Source: Dryocola sp032051265 (GTDB lineage Bacteria > Pseudomonadota > Gammaproteobacteria > Enterobacterales > Enterobacteriaceae). Taken from it: DNA of 64,000 nucleotides. Shown here piece after piece: positions 1 to 7,690 of the stretch (positions are counted from its first letter, which is position 1; each line of letters starts with the position of its first letter). The DNA lies in the NCBI GenBank assembly GCA_032051265.1, contig DAMBYU010000005.1:310001-374000 (forward strand), written 5' to 3'. The notes under the pieces were generated by a model. That model saw nothing but the letters and a program-made list of their open reading frames with translations. It was not told the origin of the DNA and did not search any database. Made by a program: the position numbers and the translations under genes.

Positions 1-1137
1 AGCGCCCCTGCGAAACTGACACTTTCAGGCTATGGCGATATCAAAATGTATGGCGACGTGGAATTCAATATGGATGCGGCAAGCAAGACCGGTAGCCTGA
101 CGTCGGTAAAAACCACGAGCGATAAGCGCTGGGCACCGGGCAATAAAGAGCGTTGGGATATTAATGGCCGTATCCTGCTGGGGTTCGATGGTATCCGCAA
201 AATGGATAACGGTGATTTCGCCGGTTTCTCCGCGCAGCCGCTGGCCGATATGAGCGGTAAAATGAATATTGATGATGCGCTGTTTTTCTTTGGCCGCGAA
301 GATGACTGGAAGGTGAAGGTCGGGCGTTTCGAAGCCTACGATATGTTCCCGCTCAATCAGGACACCTTTATTGAATACTCCGGTAATACCGCCAACGATC
401 TCTACAGCGATGGTTACGGCTATATTTACATGATGAAAGAGGGGCGAGGACGCAGCAACGGCGGCAATTTCCTGGTGAGTAAAACGCTGGGTGACTGGTA
501 CGTCGAACTTAACAGCCTGGTGGAAGATGGCAGCACGCTGTTCCAGGATTCGGGTTATCACGGCAATACGCTGGAGAATAAAAAGAATGTCGCCTACCTG
601 CGCCCGATTATTGCCTGGAGCAGGGGCCGGTTCTCCACCGCCGTGGCAATGGAAAAGAATATTGTGAATAACGCCTACGGTTATTACGCAAACGGCAATA
701 ACTGGGTCGATCAGTCCGATCGTACCGGCTATGGCTGGACGATAAGCTGGAACGGGCAGAAAACCGATCCTGAAGAAGGCGTCGTGACGAATCTTAACGT
801 GGCCTATATGGATGCCTCGGATGAAAAAGATTTCACGGCGGGGATTAATTCCCTGTGGCGCCGTTTTGAGTTGGGTTATATCTACGCCCATAACAACATC
901 GACAGGTTCAACGCTACTGATGCCACTTGCAACGACAGCTGCTGGATAGCTAACGAGGGTAATTATGATATCCACACTCTTCACGCCTCATACCTGATCC
1001 CGAACATCATGAATATGAAAAACTTCAACATCTATCTGGGAGCTTACGCCTCCTGGATAGAAGCGAATCCCAATCGGGGCGACAAGCACGAAGATTCCCG
1101 CTACGGTACCCGCCTGCGCTTCAAATACTTATTCTGA
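1..1137 (+). CDS. RafY-like outer-membrane glycoporin (5' end missing)
   Basis: The reading frame is already open at base 1 and runs to TAA, so the signal peptide and first residues lie outside the window. The visible product (378 residues) starts with a beta-strand pattern, L-T-L-S-G-Y-G-D, and ends in F, as outer-membrane barrels do. It is rich in aromatic and glycine residues with alternating polarity. It resembles the Porin_8/RafY carbohydrate-porin family (about 460 residues), which lets oligosaccharides diffuse into the periplasm. It converges on the fructokinase/GH32 genes, so it is probably the last gene of an upstream sugar operon. The family assignment is from recalled motif style; LamB-type ScrY is the alternative but fits less well. 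Confidence 0.75.
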   Translation, partial: SAPAKLTLSGYGDIKMYGDVEFNMDAASKTGSLTSVKTTSDKRWAPGNKERWDINGRILLGFDGIRKMDNGDFAGFSAQPLADMSGKMNIDDALFFFGREDDWKVKVGRFEAYDMFPLNQDTFIEYSGNTANDLYSDGYGYIYMMKEGRGRSNGGNFLVSKTLGDWYVELNSLVEDGSTLFQDSGYHGNTLENKKNVAYLRPIIAWSRGRFSTAVAMEKNIVNNAYGYYANGNNWVDQSDRTGYGWTISWNGQKTDPEEGVVTNLNVAYMDASDEKDFTAGINSLWRRFELGYIYAHNNIDRFNATDATCNDSCWIANEGNYDIHTLHASYLIPNIMNMKNFNIYLGAYASWIEANPNRGDKHEDSRYGTRLRFKYLF

Positions 1138-1146
1138 AATAAAAAT

Positions 1147-1171
1147 GGCCCGCGCTCTGCGGGCCTCTCTG
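1147..1171. terminator. Hairpin between convergent porin and fructokinase genes
   Basis: GGCCCGC (1147-1153), a five-base loop and GCGGGCC (1159-1165) form a perfect 7-bp GC-rich stem ten bases after the porin stop. It is followed by a T/C-rich tail. It probably ends the porin transcript and may also serve the opposing fructokinase transcript. Confidence 0.7.
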
Positions 1172-1187
1172 ACTTAAACGCGATTTT

Positions 1188-2150
1188 CTACTCAACCAGT
1201 TCCGCTAAAGTGGGAATGGCATCGATGGCACCAAAGCGTGTACAGGTCAGTGCCCCGACTTTATTGGCCCAGGCGACATCCGTGACGAATTCGTCACAGG
1301 TTATCGCCCCGGCGGGCCGCTGCATAAACCGGCATAGCAGCGCCCCGACGAAGGCATCCCCGGCTCCCGTCGAATCGACAGATTTTACCGCGACGGAAGG
1401 CACCTGCCTCTGTTCGCCATCCCGGTGGCTGGCCCAGGTTCCCCGGCTGCCGAGCGTAATGCTGATAAAAGTCGCCCCCCGATCGTGCAGATAGCGGCAG
1501 CCCTGGGTCAGATCGGCATGTCCGGTTATCAGCGCCAGTTCCTCTTCGCTCATCTTGATCACATCAGCCATCTCCAGGAATGGCTCACAGCGGCGGATAA
1601 ACTCCGCCTCGTTCCCGCCCCACAGCCCGCTGCGAAAATTGGGATCGAAGGAGAGCATGATGCCCTGCTCTTTTGCTTGTCGCGCCACGGCGCTGTAGGT
1701 CTGATGCAGCTCGCCGTCCAGTAAACCGGTGGCGGCGCCGAGATGAACAATCCCGCTGTCGTTGAGAAAATCTGCCGGCAGGCGCTGCTGCGCCAGACGG
1801 CCATCGGCCCCCCGGCAGAATACAAAGTCGCGCTCGCCATCGTGCTGGATGCCCACAAAAGCGAGCGTCGTTGGCGCATGGCTGTCGCGAATAATCAGCG
1901 AGGTGTCTAAGGATTCACGACGCAGCGTCTGGATCAGAAACTCACCGAAAGGATCGTCCCCGACCTGGGCGGCCAGCCGGGCCTTGCCACCCAGACGGGC
2001 AATGGCCACCGCAACGTTCGCGGGCGCGCCTCCGGCTTTTTTAAGGAAGTTTTCTCCCTTTACCAGCCCCTGAGCGATATCGGTACACACGAAGTCAATT
2101 AGCAGCTCGCCCAGACAGATAATGTTCTGCCCTTGTCTGTTTATCCCCAT
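1188..2150 (-). CDS. PfkB-family fructokinase (CscK/ScrK type)
   Basis: 320-residue sugar kinase of the ribokinase/PfkB family. Visible signatures are the GGAPANVAVAIARLGG motif near residue 40 and the C-terminal anion-hole motif D-S-T-G-A-G-D-A-F, whose Asp is the catalytic base. It would phosphorylate fructose released by the adjacent GH32 enzyme to fructose-6-phosphate in the cytoplasm. It lies two bases downstream of the GH32 gene and is clearly co-transcribed with it, behind the LacI regulator. The function is well supported by family and context; the exact sugar (fructose against another hexose) is inferred. Confidence 0.88.
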   Translation of the reverse strand: MGINRQGQNIICLGELLIDFVCTDIAQGLVKGENFLKKAGGAPANVAVAIARLGGKARLAAQVGDDPFGEFLIQTLRRESLDTSLIIRDSHAPTTLAFVGIQHDGERDFVFCRGADGRLAQQRLPADFLNDSGIVHLGAATGLLDGELHQTYSAVARQAKEQGIMLSFDPNFRSGLWGGNEAEFIRRCEPFLEMADVIKMSEEELALITGHADLTQGCRYLHDRGATFISITLGSRGTWASHRDGEQRQVPSVAVKSVDSTGAGDAFVGALLCRFMQRPAGAITCDEFVTDVAWANKVGALTCTRFGAIDAIPTLAELVE

Positions 2151-2152
2151 CG

Positions 2153-3868
2153 TTATTGCCCCCAGACGCTGCGATAGTGTGTCAATTTAGCCGCCGTTAT
2201 CTTCGCCGACGGGTTATATTCCAGCGCGATCGCCTGACAGGCGCTGATATGGAAATAGCGCCGCGTACCGCACTGGCTGCCCTGATTAGCGAAGACCTCC
2301 ACAATACCGGCATCAAAGAACAGCTCGATATCCTTCAGCGCGTCGAGAGGAGCGCAATACTGCCCGTCATCGTGGCCATCAGCCCGGAGCCCAAGCACGC
2401 CGTCAGCGTAGCAAAGCTCGACTTGCTCACCGCTTTCATCCTGTAATACCACACGCAGCCGGGAAAGCCCCTCGCCCTGTAGCGTCACGGAAAATGCGCG
2501 TCGCGCGTCAACCGGGAGCCGCAGCTGCCCGGCGTGAAGGTGCTCCGTTTGTCGAATGATGCAGGCCTCCGGCGGCAGCACGGGTTGCATACAAAGTACC
2601 CCGGCGCTATTGAGCGTAAATCGACGCGGTAGGGACATCTCCCCGTTGTAGCATGAAGCCGCGGTTTTTTTGCTGGCCCAGTTATAGAGCCAGGCAAAGC
2701 CCAGCGTCTCCTGCCCGTCGCGGAAGGTCTGTAACGCATAGAAATCAGTGCCGAAATCCAGGGTCTGCAACGGCTTATCATCGGGAATAAAACGGCCATC
2801 GCTGAACTCGCCGGTCAGGGCATAGAGCAGATTATGGCGTCCGGTTTGGGGTTCGGTATAGCCCACGATCCCCATGATTAATACCCATTTCCCGCCAGCC
2901 TGGAAAAAATCCGGGCACTCCACGCAACGTCCACCGTGCTGCCTGAAATGGGCATCCGCCCGATAGAGCAAATGGTCGAAACTCCACTCATCACCATTTG
3001 TCGATGTGAAAAGCAGCACGGCGGGATCGGTATCCACCGAGGCGCCAAGCAGCATCAGGTAGCTATTTTTTTCGTTATCAAACCAGACTTTCGGATCGCG
3101 GAAATCGCAGTCCACCCCCGCAGGCAGGTCGCTTAGCACCTGTTTGACTGATTCGGGCTTATCGAGCCAGCGGTCCGGCCTGGCACACTTTTGTACCTCC
3201 CGGTATCCGGCATAGAGATCGTAAGCAGGCAGCCGTTCGGTAAAGAAGAAGCGGGTGCTGCCGTCGCGCTCCTGAAAGGCGGTGCCGGAGAACGCGCCGC
3301 CGGTTGCGCCCAGCGCCTCGAGATTCTGCTCCGGCTGTAAAAACAGCGGGTAGTGCCGCCAGTGGTAGAGATCTTCACTGGCGGCATGCCCCCAGTGCAT
3401 TGGCCCCCATTCGGTGCTGTGCGGATGGTATTGATAGAAAAGATGATATGTCCCGTCAATTTTACACAGGCCGTTCGGGTCATTCATCCAGTTGATAAAG
3501 GGTGAGAAATGGAGAACCGGACGTAGCGGCTCCTGCCCATACCAGGCGCCCAGCTCCCCACTGCCTACCGGGCGTAGCGCCTGGTCATCACCGACTAAAA
3601 AGGTCACCCCTTCCCTGGATAAGTTTTCCGGCTGCCAGGAGTAAAATAATGAGATATCCGCCGCGTCGTCATCCCATTCAATCTCCAGCGGCCCATCAGT
3701 ATAGTGGGTATAGGTAAAGTACTGATAATAGTCAGCGGCCTGTTTTACGGCATAAAATATTTTTCCCTTGGCTGAGAATTGTAATAAAACGGTATTACAA
3801 ACGTTTTTTTCCTTTAGCCAAAAATCAAAACGTGTGCCTGATGTGACAGGCAGAATTAAATTTCTCAT
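2153..3868 (-). CDS. GH32 beta-fructosidase (sucrose/fructan hydrolase) with N-terminal extension
   Basis: 571-residue glycoside hydrolase family 32 protein. The nucleophile motif W-M-N-D-P-N-G, the R-D-P motif and the E-C-P acid/base motif are all present in order, so it should be active. There is no signal peptide, so it is expected to be cytoplasmic. About 95 residues precede the catalytic five-bladed propeller (which begins around the HFSPFINWMNDPNG stretch), making it roughly 95 residues longer than E. coli CscA (about 477). That N-terminal piece looks like a small beta domain that I do not recognise. The C-terminal part is the usual beta-sandwich. Gene order LacI-GH32-kinase resembles a csc-type operon, but no sucrose permease lies within the window. 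Confidence 0.9.
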   Translation of the reverse strand: MRNLILPVTSGTRFDFWLKEKNVCNTVLLQFSAKGKIFYAVKQAADYYQYFTYTHYTDGPLEIEWDDDAADISLFYSWQPENLSREGVTFLVGDDQALRPVGSGELGAWYGQEPLRPVLHFSPFINWMNDPNGLCKIDGTYHLFYQYHPHSTEWGPMHWGHAASEDLYHWRHYPLFLQPEQNLEALGATGGAFSGTAFQERDGSTRFFFTERLPAYDLYAGYREVQKCARPDRWLDKPESVKQVLSDLPAGVDCDFRDPKVWFDNEKNSYLMLLGASVDTDPAVLLFTSTNGDEWSFDHLLYRADAHFRQHGGRCVECPDFFQAGGKWVLIMGIVGYTEPQTGRHNLLYALTGEFSDGRFIPDDKPLQTLDFGTDFYALQTFRDGQETLGFAWLYNWASKKTAASCYNGEMSLPRRFTLNSAGVLCMQPVLPPEACIIRQTEHLHAGQLRLPVDARRAFSVTLQGEGLSRLRVVLQDESGEQVELCYADGVLGLRADGHDDGQYCAPLDALKDIELFFDAGIVEVFANQGSQCGTRRYFHISACQAIALEYNPSAKITAAKLTHYRSVWGQ

Positions 3869-3979
3869 GGAAATTACTCTTTCAGATCATGAAGGTAAAA
3901 TGATTTTTCGATGCAGGCATCTCCTCTGCGGCATGCCCCGGAGTGAATCAAACTGCTGAGCTAAACGCCACGTCAGGCG
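3869..3979. other. Leader of the GH32 gene, downstream of lacI
   Basis: 110 bases between the LacI stop and the GH32 start. It contains a GGCATGCC palindrome (3932-3939) flanked by CTCC and GGAG, and an AT-rich stretch near the GH32 start. I see no clear copy here of the palindrome found upstream of lacI. Whether the enzyme genes have their own promoter here cannot be settled by eye. Confidence 0.3.
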
Positions 3980-4990
3980 CTACATTGTTGTCACTGTCAT
4001 TCCCAGACTACTCTCGCGAATAATCAGCCTGGTGGTTAAGGCGATGGAATCAATATGCTCTTTCTTTTCCGTACTATTTATTAGCTCAAAAGCGAGCTTT
4101 CCCATTTCAGTAATGGGTTGGGCGATACTAGTGATATTCATCATTTGCGCAATAATGGTATTATCGAAGCTGGCAATAGCTATATCTTCTGGGATATTAA
4201 CGCCCCGGCGACGGAGATGTTCGATAATATAACTCGCGGCCACATCGTTATAGATAAACAGGCAATTTAATTTATCCTCCTGGGTGAGGATGTTATCGAC
4301 AATATTATCCAGGGAGTGAATATGTCCCCGATTATTTTCGCCGTCACCTTTGGGTATCCAGTAGCTGTGCTGTTTCTCTACCTGATAACCATGGCTAAGG
4401 GCTTTTTTACAATAGGCCGACATCTTCCTGTTATCTACGCCATCTTGGCCGATAAAGCCAAAGCGGGTGCGACCGGTATCAATAAAGTGTTCGGCTATCG
4501 TCTCCGCTCCGCGCTCCTGGTTGTTGGAGACCGAATTAAAGAAGCGGGAGGATTGTGTCACCACGGCGGTATTAATGCCTGTCGCCTGCAACCACCCTGA
4601 GAGCGACGATTCCGCCTCGGTGGGCACCCAAATCAGCGCCTCTATCCCCATCCCGGCCAGCGCTCTGACCAGTTGCCGATCCTGAAACGGCTGATTCTGG
4701 TGAGTCTTAACCAGAATCGTCTTTCCTACGTAGCGGGCCTCCTCTTCGAGTGAGGCCAACAGCTCGCAGAAATGCGGGTTGATGAGATTGGGCACCACCA
4801 CGCCAATCAGCCCGGAGCACTTGCCGCTAAGCTGGACGGCGTTTCTGTTGGGAACGTAGCAGAGAAAGTCCATCGCCGCATGTACCGCCCGGCGGGTGTC
4901 CGCCGTAACGCTGGGATGGTTGTTAATCACCCGGGATACGGTGGCGGTGGAAACGCCCGCCCTGGTTGCTACATCTCTGATCGAAGCCAT
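3980..4990 (-). CDS. LacI/GalR-family transcriptional repressor (probable sugar-operon regulator)
   Basis: The N-terminal helix-turn-helix reads S-I-R-D-V-A-T-R-A-G-V-S-T-A-T-V-S-R-V-I-N, which is diagnostic of the LacI family. It is followed by a hinge and a periplasmic-binding-protein-like effector domain to about residue 336. I place the start at the ATG at 4990, with GGTGA about seven bases upstream. An in-frame GTG at 5002 would add four residues but has no good ribosome site. It precedes the GH32 and kinase genes in the same direction, so it is likely their local repressor, induced by sucrose or fructose (inference; compare CscR). Confidence 0.88.
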   Translation of the reverse strand: MASIRDVATRAGVSTATVSRVINNHPSVTADTRRAVHAAMDFLCYVPNRNAVQLSGKCSGLIGVVVPNLINPHFCELLASLEEEARYVGKTILVKTHQNQPFQDRQLVRALAGMGIEALIWVPTEAESSLSGWLQATGINTAVVTQSSRFFNSVSNNQERGAETIAEHFIDTGRTRFGFIGQDGVDNRKMSAYCKKALSHGYQVEKQHSYWIPKGDGENNRGHIHSLDNIVDNILTQEDKLNCLFIYNDVAASYIIEHLRRRGVNIPEDIAIASFDNTIIAQMMNITSIAQPITEMGKLAFELINSTEKKEHIDSIALTTRLIIRESSLGMTVTTM

Positions 4991-4997
4991 GGATAAT

Positions 4998-5009
4998 GTC
5001 ACCGGTTAC
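4998..5009. promoter_or_regulatory. Candidate LacI-family operator in the regulator's own leader
   Basis: GTCACCGGTTAC is a near-palindrome centred on a CpG, the usual shape of LacI/GalR operators. It overlaps the ribosome-binding region of the repressor gene. Autoregulation is inferred, and no second copy was found before the GH32 gene. Confidence 0.3.
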
Positions 5010-5362
5010 ATGCGTTACATCAATAACTGACAGTGTAAAAACAGCGCTCGCCAAAAAATGTCGGGTAGATCTCATGTTGTATCGTTACAAAGATTTAAGA
5101 TCTGGATCACAGATTTAGCAGGGAGGGTATTAATACCGGACTTTGTGGCCATCTGTACGCCGCGCTTTGTTCGGACCGATACAGAATTAATGATGATCGG
5201 CGGTGATGCGACGCACGAGATTCAATGAGTATGGTTTAGGGCGACGATCTTGTTTAAGTATGGGCGTCCTCAACTCGACCCTCTCCTACAGGAGAGGGTG
5301 AAAGATCCAGGAAATTCTGCAAAGAACCACATAGTCCGAAAATAGTCTCGTTTCTCTGCCGC
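5010..5362. other. Non-coding gap holding a CCCTCTCC hairpin
   Basis: No convincing ORF. A 10-bp perfect inverted repeat, ACCCTCTCCT (5278-5287) with AGGAGAGGGT (5290-5299), sits just downstream of the DUF5666 gene. It resembles the CCCTCTCCC hairpins found in other gaps of this window (near 14.5, 18.74 and 60.48 kb). The rest is unremarkable. Confidence 0.55.
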
Positions 5363-5980
5363 TTACATCGGCGGCGTCAGCCCATCTTTACCAGCCGAAA
5401 TACCGCGTGCCACAATCTCTCCTTTCTCGTCTTTCATCGCAAACAGCACTACTTTGGTTCCGGGCTTTAACAGCGACCTGTTGCCGGGCTCAATCAGCAC
5501 TACCGGCACATCGTCAGGCACGATAACCGTCTTTTCTTTGTCTTTGTATTTCACCGTCATCGTGCGGCCGTTGCTGTCCACCAGCTTGCCGACGGTGCCG
5601 TTGGTCATAGTGTTTACGTTGCCGTCCGCAGATTCAAAAGGGTTAAATCCTTCGCCAGAGCCACGTAAAGCTGGCGCAAAGACATGGACTTCCAGCGCCT
5701 TTAACGTGCCGTCAGCCTGCTGCACGGCGGCGGTGCCAATAAAACTATCAGGCTTGATATCGCTCATCTTCGCCTGGCTTACGCCATTTACTTTTGTGTT
5801 ATCGGTAAGCCCGACCGAGAGCTTTTCACCCTGCCGCGTGGTGATTTGCAATGTGTCGCCATTTAACGCGTCAATGGTGCCGCGCGTGGGTTTAATCACG
5901 TTATTGGTCGGGGCCGCCGCCGCCACAAAACTCACCAACAGCACACTTAGCAACAGGGCGGGAAAACGAGGCTTGATCAT
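5363..5980 (-). CDS. Exported DUF5666-like protein of unknown function
   Basis: 205 residues with a clear Sec signal peptide: basic start M-I-K-P-R, hydrophobic core, and an A-A-A-A-P region around residue 22. The mature part consists of two similar short beta-rich segments. Each has a G-T-I/V-x-x-L-x-x-N/D-G-x-T-x-x-V pattern (about residues 34-100 and 128-195), as in DUF5666/OB-like periplasmic proteins. The start at 5980 is preceded by a GGAGAGAAAC ribosome site. It stands alone, divergent from the lipoprotein gene. Function unknown; structural or metal-related roles sometimes proposed for relatives are not supported by any visible motif. Confidence 0.75.
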   Translation of the reverse strand: MIKPRFPALLLSVLLVSFVAAAAPTNNVIKPTRGTIDALNGDTLQITTRQGEKLSVGLTDNTKVNGVSQAKMSDIKPDSFIGTAAVQQADGTLKALEVHVFAPALRGSGEGFNPFESADGNVNTMTNGTVGKLVDSNGRTMTVKYKDKEKTVIVPDDVPVVLIEPGNRSLLKPGTKVVLFAMKDEKGEIVARGISAGKDGLTPPM

Positions 5981-6130
5981 GTTTCTCTCCGGGATTCAAT
6001 CGGTATGAAGGGCACGAATAATTATCCGTGATACGCTACGCATTCTCAGACAGGGATCCACCGCATCAACACACAGTTGGGCAATAATGGTGATTCTCTC
6101 CCGTTGTTGTACGCCGTTTCAGGAAGAATT

Positions 6131-6421
6131 ATGGCTTATAAATACGCTATCGCCCTGCTTGTCCCGCTTCTTATTATCGGCTGCGCCACGTCTGATACCT
6201 CAGGTTACGACGGGCATCGCACCCATACCCCGGAAGTGGACGAAACTTTTATCCGCACGCCGCATCCCGACCCGTACTACAACAAAGAGTATATGAGTCA
6301 GGATCAACGTCGGGCGATAAGCGAACAGCTCCGCGCAAACAGGCTTGAAGCGAGAGGACGAAGGGATAACAGCACCGACAGCGGAGATGGTTTCGGGCAG
6401 CCGGTGCCACGCGGCTTTTAA
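6131..6421 (+). CDS. Small lipoprotein of unknown function
   Basis: The ATG at 6131 follows AGGAAGAATT, a better start than the in-frame ATG at 6077. The 96-residue product begins M-A-Y-K-Y-A and has a hydrophobic core ending in the lipobox L-I-I-G-C, so Cys19 should be lipid-modified. The rest is hydrophilic and probably disordered, ending with a G-F-G-Q-P-V-P-R-G-F tail. The next gene follows 12 bases later, suggesting one operon. Confidence 0.75.
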   Translation: MAYKYAIALLVPLLIIGCATSDTSGYDGHRTHTPEVDETFIRTPHPDPYYNKEYMSQDQRRAISEQLRANRLEARGRRDNSTDSGDGFGQPVPRGF

Positions 6422-6433
6422 CTGAGGGAAAGC

Positions 6434-7009
6434 ATGGATACGCAATATCGCTGGCTCAATGAACCGCAGAACTGGTCGCTGGATGAGCAAGTATTGTCCG
6501 TGGTGACGGACCATAATACGGATTTCTGGCAAAAGACCTGGTACGGATTCGAGCGCTTTTCGGGTCATATCTTTGCGCGGGAAGTCACGGGCGATTTCAC
6601 CTTTCAGGTCCGCATAAGAGCGGATTTCACCACGCTCTACGATCAGGCCGGCATCATGTTTATGGCTGATGAAAAGCACTGGTTAAAAGCCGGTATCGAA
6701 TTTAACGACGACGCGCCGGCGATCGGTAGCGTGTTGACGCTTGGCCATTCTGACTGGGCAACCGGCGTTTTTCCCGGTGAGACAAAGGAATTCTGGATGA
6801 GGCTTACCCGCAAAAAAGAGAGCCTGCGTCTGCAGTATTCAACGGATGGCCAGCAATGGCCGCTTCTGCGCTTATCCTTCTTTCCTGAAAGGGAGAAATG
6901 CACCGTTGGCGTGATGTGCTGCACGCCGGAACGCGGCGGCCTGGCGGTACAGTTCGATAATATGCGGCTAACTCCCGCGCTGGACAAAGCCCTGCACGAC
7001 CTTACGTGA
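6434..7009 (+). CDS. DUF1349 concanavalin-like protein
   Basis: 191-residue cytoplasmic protein matching the DUF1349 family: W-x-x-x-T-x-W-Y-G-F near the start, followed by F-x-F-Q-V-R and D-Q-A-G-I-M-F motifs in the centre, and a beta-jelly-roll-like alternation. Relatives are annotated 'regulation of enolase protein 1-like', with no solid function. It lies 12 bases after the lipoprotein gene, probably in the same transcript. No catalytic residues can be named. Confidence 0.8.
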   Translation: MDTQYRWLNEPQNWSLDEQVLSVVTDHNTDFWQKTWYGFERFSGHIFAREVTGDFTFQVRIRADFTTLYDQAGIMFMADEKHWLKAGIEFNDDAPAIGSVLTLGHSDWATGVFPGETKEFWMRLTRKKESLRLQYSTDGQQWPLLRLSFFPEREKCTVGVMCCTPERGGLAVQFDNMRLTPALDKALHDLT

Positions 7010-7141
7010 AGCAAATAGAATATGGATAATCACCGGGCTTAGCGTAATTACAGCAGCGCAACGGTAAATATCGTCACGCTCAAAAACTTTGCCGCACAGT
7101 GTCCAACCCTCAACCATTTTTACAGCAAGGCGTGCGGAAAA

Positions 7142-7225
7142 CAAAAAAACCCGCTGGTGAGGCGGGTTTTTTGTTTTTGCTACGTTATGGCTTTTACTGC
7201 TTCGCACACCACGTAATCTCAACAC
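7142..7225 (-). ncRNA. istR: IstR-1-like antisense RNA (antitoxin of tisB)
   Basis: On the minus strand a TTGCGC/TATATT promoter pair with 17-base spacing places the start near 7225. The 3' end is an intrinsic terminator, AAAAAACCCGC with GCGGGTTTTTT (7144-7172). The 5' part (complement of 7207-7224) can pair with the tisB leader at 7462-7479: the plus-strand sequences match at 17 of 18 bases, and the one difference (C against T) becomes a G-U pair in RNA. This reproduces the E. coli IstR-1/tisB arrangement: a divergent RNA of about 75-85 nt whose 5' end blocks the ribosome standby site. A longer LexA-controlled IstR-2 may start near the LexA box. Ends are predicted. Confidence 0.85.
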
Positions 7226-7326
7226 CCGAAATATACGACGAAACCCGCGGCGGCGCAAATGATTGCCGCTATTTTGAGCAAAAGTTATATTTTCATTCTG
7301 CGAAGCCGTTCTCATTCACAATAAAC

Positions 7327-7346
7327 AACTGTTTATTTATACAGTA
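7327..7346. promoter_or_regulatory. LexA box of tisB/istR
   Basis: The core CTGT-N8-ACAG (7329-7344) is exact, with an AT-only spacer TTATTTAT, matching the SOS-box consensus. It overlaps the -35 region of the promoter whose extended -10, TGCTATACT, lies at 7351-7359 and which reads toward tisB. LexA bound here would shut off tisB until DNA damage. Confidence 0.92.
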
Positions 7347-7461
7347 CTATTGCTATACTGTTGACGTTGATGATGTTGTGTTCCGAGGCCGCACTTCGCC
7401 GCGCAATTCAAGTCCTGGCTGAAACGGGTGGTGCCGTCAGTGCCTTAACCTCTGAGGGGCG

Positions 7462-7479
7462 CACCATGTAATCTCAACA
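7462..7479 (+). promoter_or_regulatory. IstR pairing site in the tisB leader
   Basis: This 18-base segment repeats 7207-7224 with one difference, so the divergent RNA can form an 18-bp duplex here. It lies 70-87 bases before the tisB start, consistent with control of ribosome standby binding rather than of the Shine-Dalgarno itself. Confidence 0.8.
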
Positions 7480-7548
7480 AACTCAGCCAGTTACAGGCAG
7501 CGGGAAGGTAAGCTGGCTGAACGTGCTCCTGGTGCCAGGAGAAAGCGT

Positions 7549-7638
7549 ATGAGCTGGATGGAAATCGCACTCGCGTTTCTGAAACTCATGGTTGCGCTAC
7601 TGCAACTGCTTGAAGTCATCATGAAATACGTTAAGTAA
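7549..7638 (+). CDS. tisB: TisB toxic membrane peptide (SOS-induced persister toxin)
   Basis: 29-codon ORF with AGGAG seven bases before the ATG. The peptide starts M-S-W-M-E-I-A and ends K-Y-V-K, with Lys12 and Gln19 set in a hydrophobic amphipathic helix. Aligned without gaps to E. coli TisB as I recall it, 15 of 29 positions agree, including I6, A7, L11-K12-L13, V15-A16, L18-Q19-L20-L21 and K26-Y27, K29. TisB inserts in the inner membrane, dissipates the proton-motive force after DNA damage and promotes persistence. Context agrees: LexA box, istR upstream, emrD as the next conserved neighbour. Too short for routine gene callers. Confidence 0.93.
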   Translation: MSWMEIALAFLKLMVALLQLLEVIMKYVK

Positions 7639-7657
7639 TTCGGCTTCAGGTCGCACC

Positions 7658-7685
7658 AAAGGGAGGCGGGTAACCGCCTCCCTTT
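7658..7685. terminator. Bidirectional terminator of tisB and the 126-residue gene
   Basis: AAAGGGAGGCGG and CCGCCTCCCTTT form a perfect 12-bp stem around a GTAA loop. It lies 19 bases after the tisB stop and just before the stop of the opposing gene. Confidence 0.85.
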
Positions 7686-7690
7686 AACAT

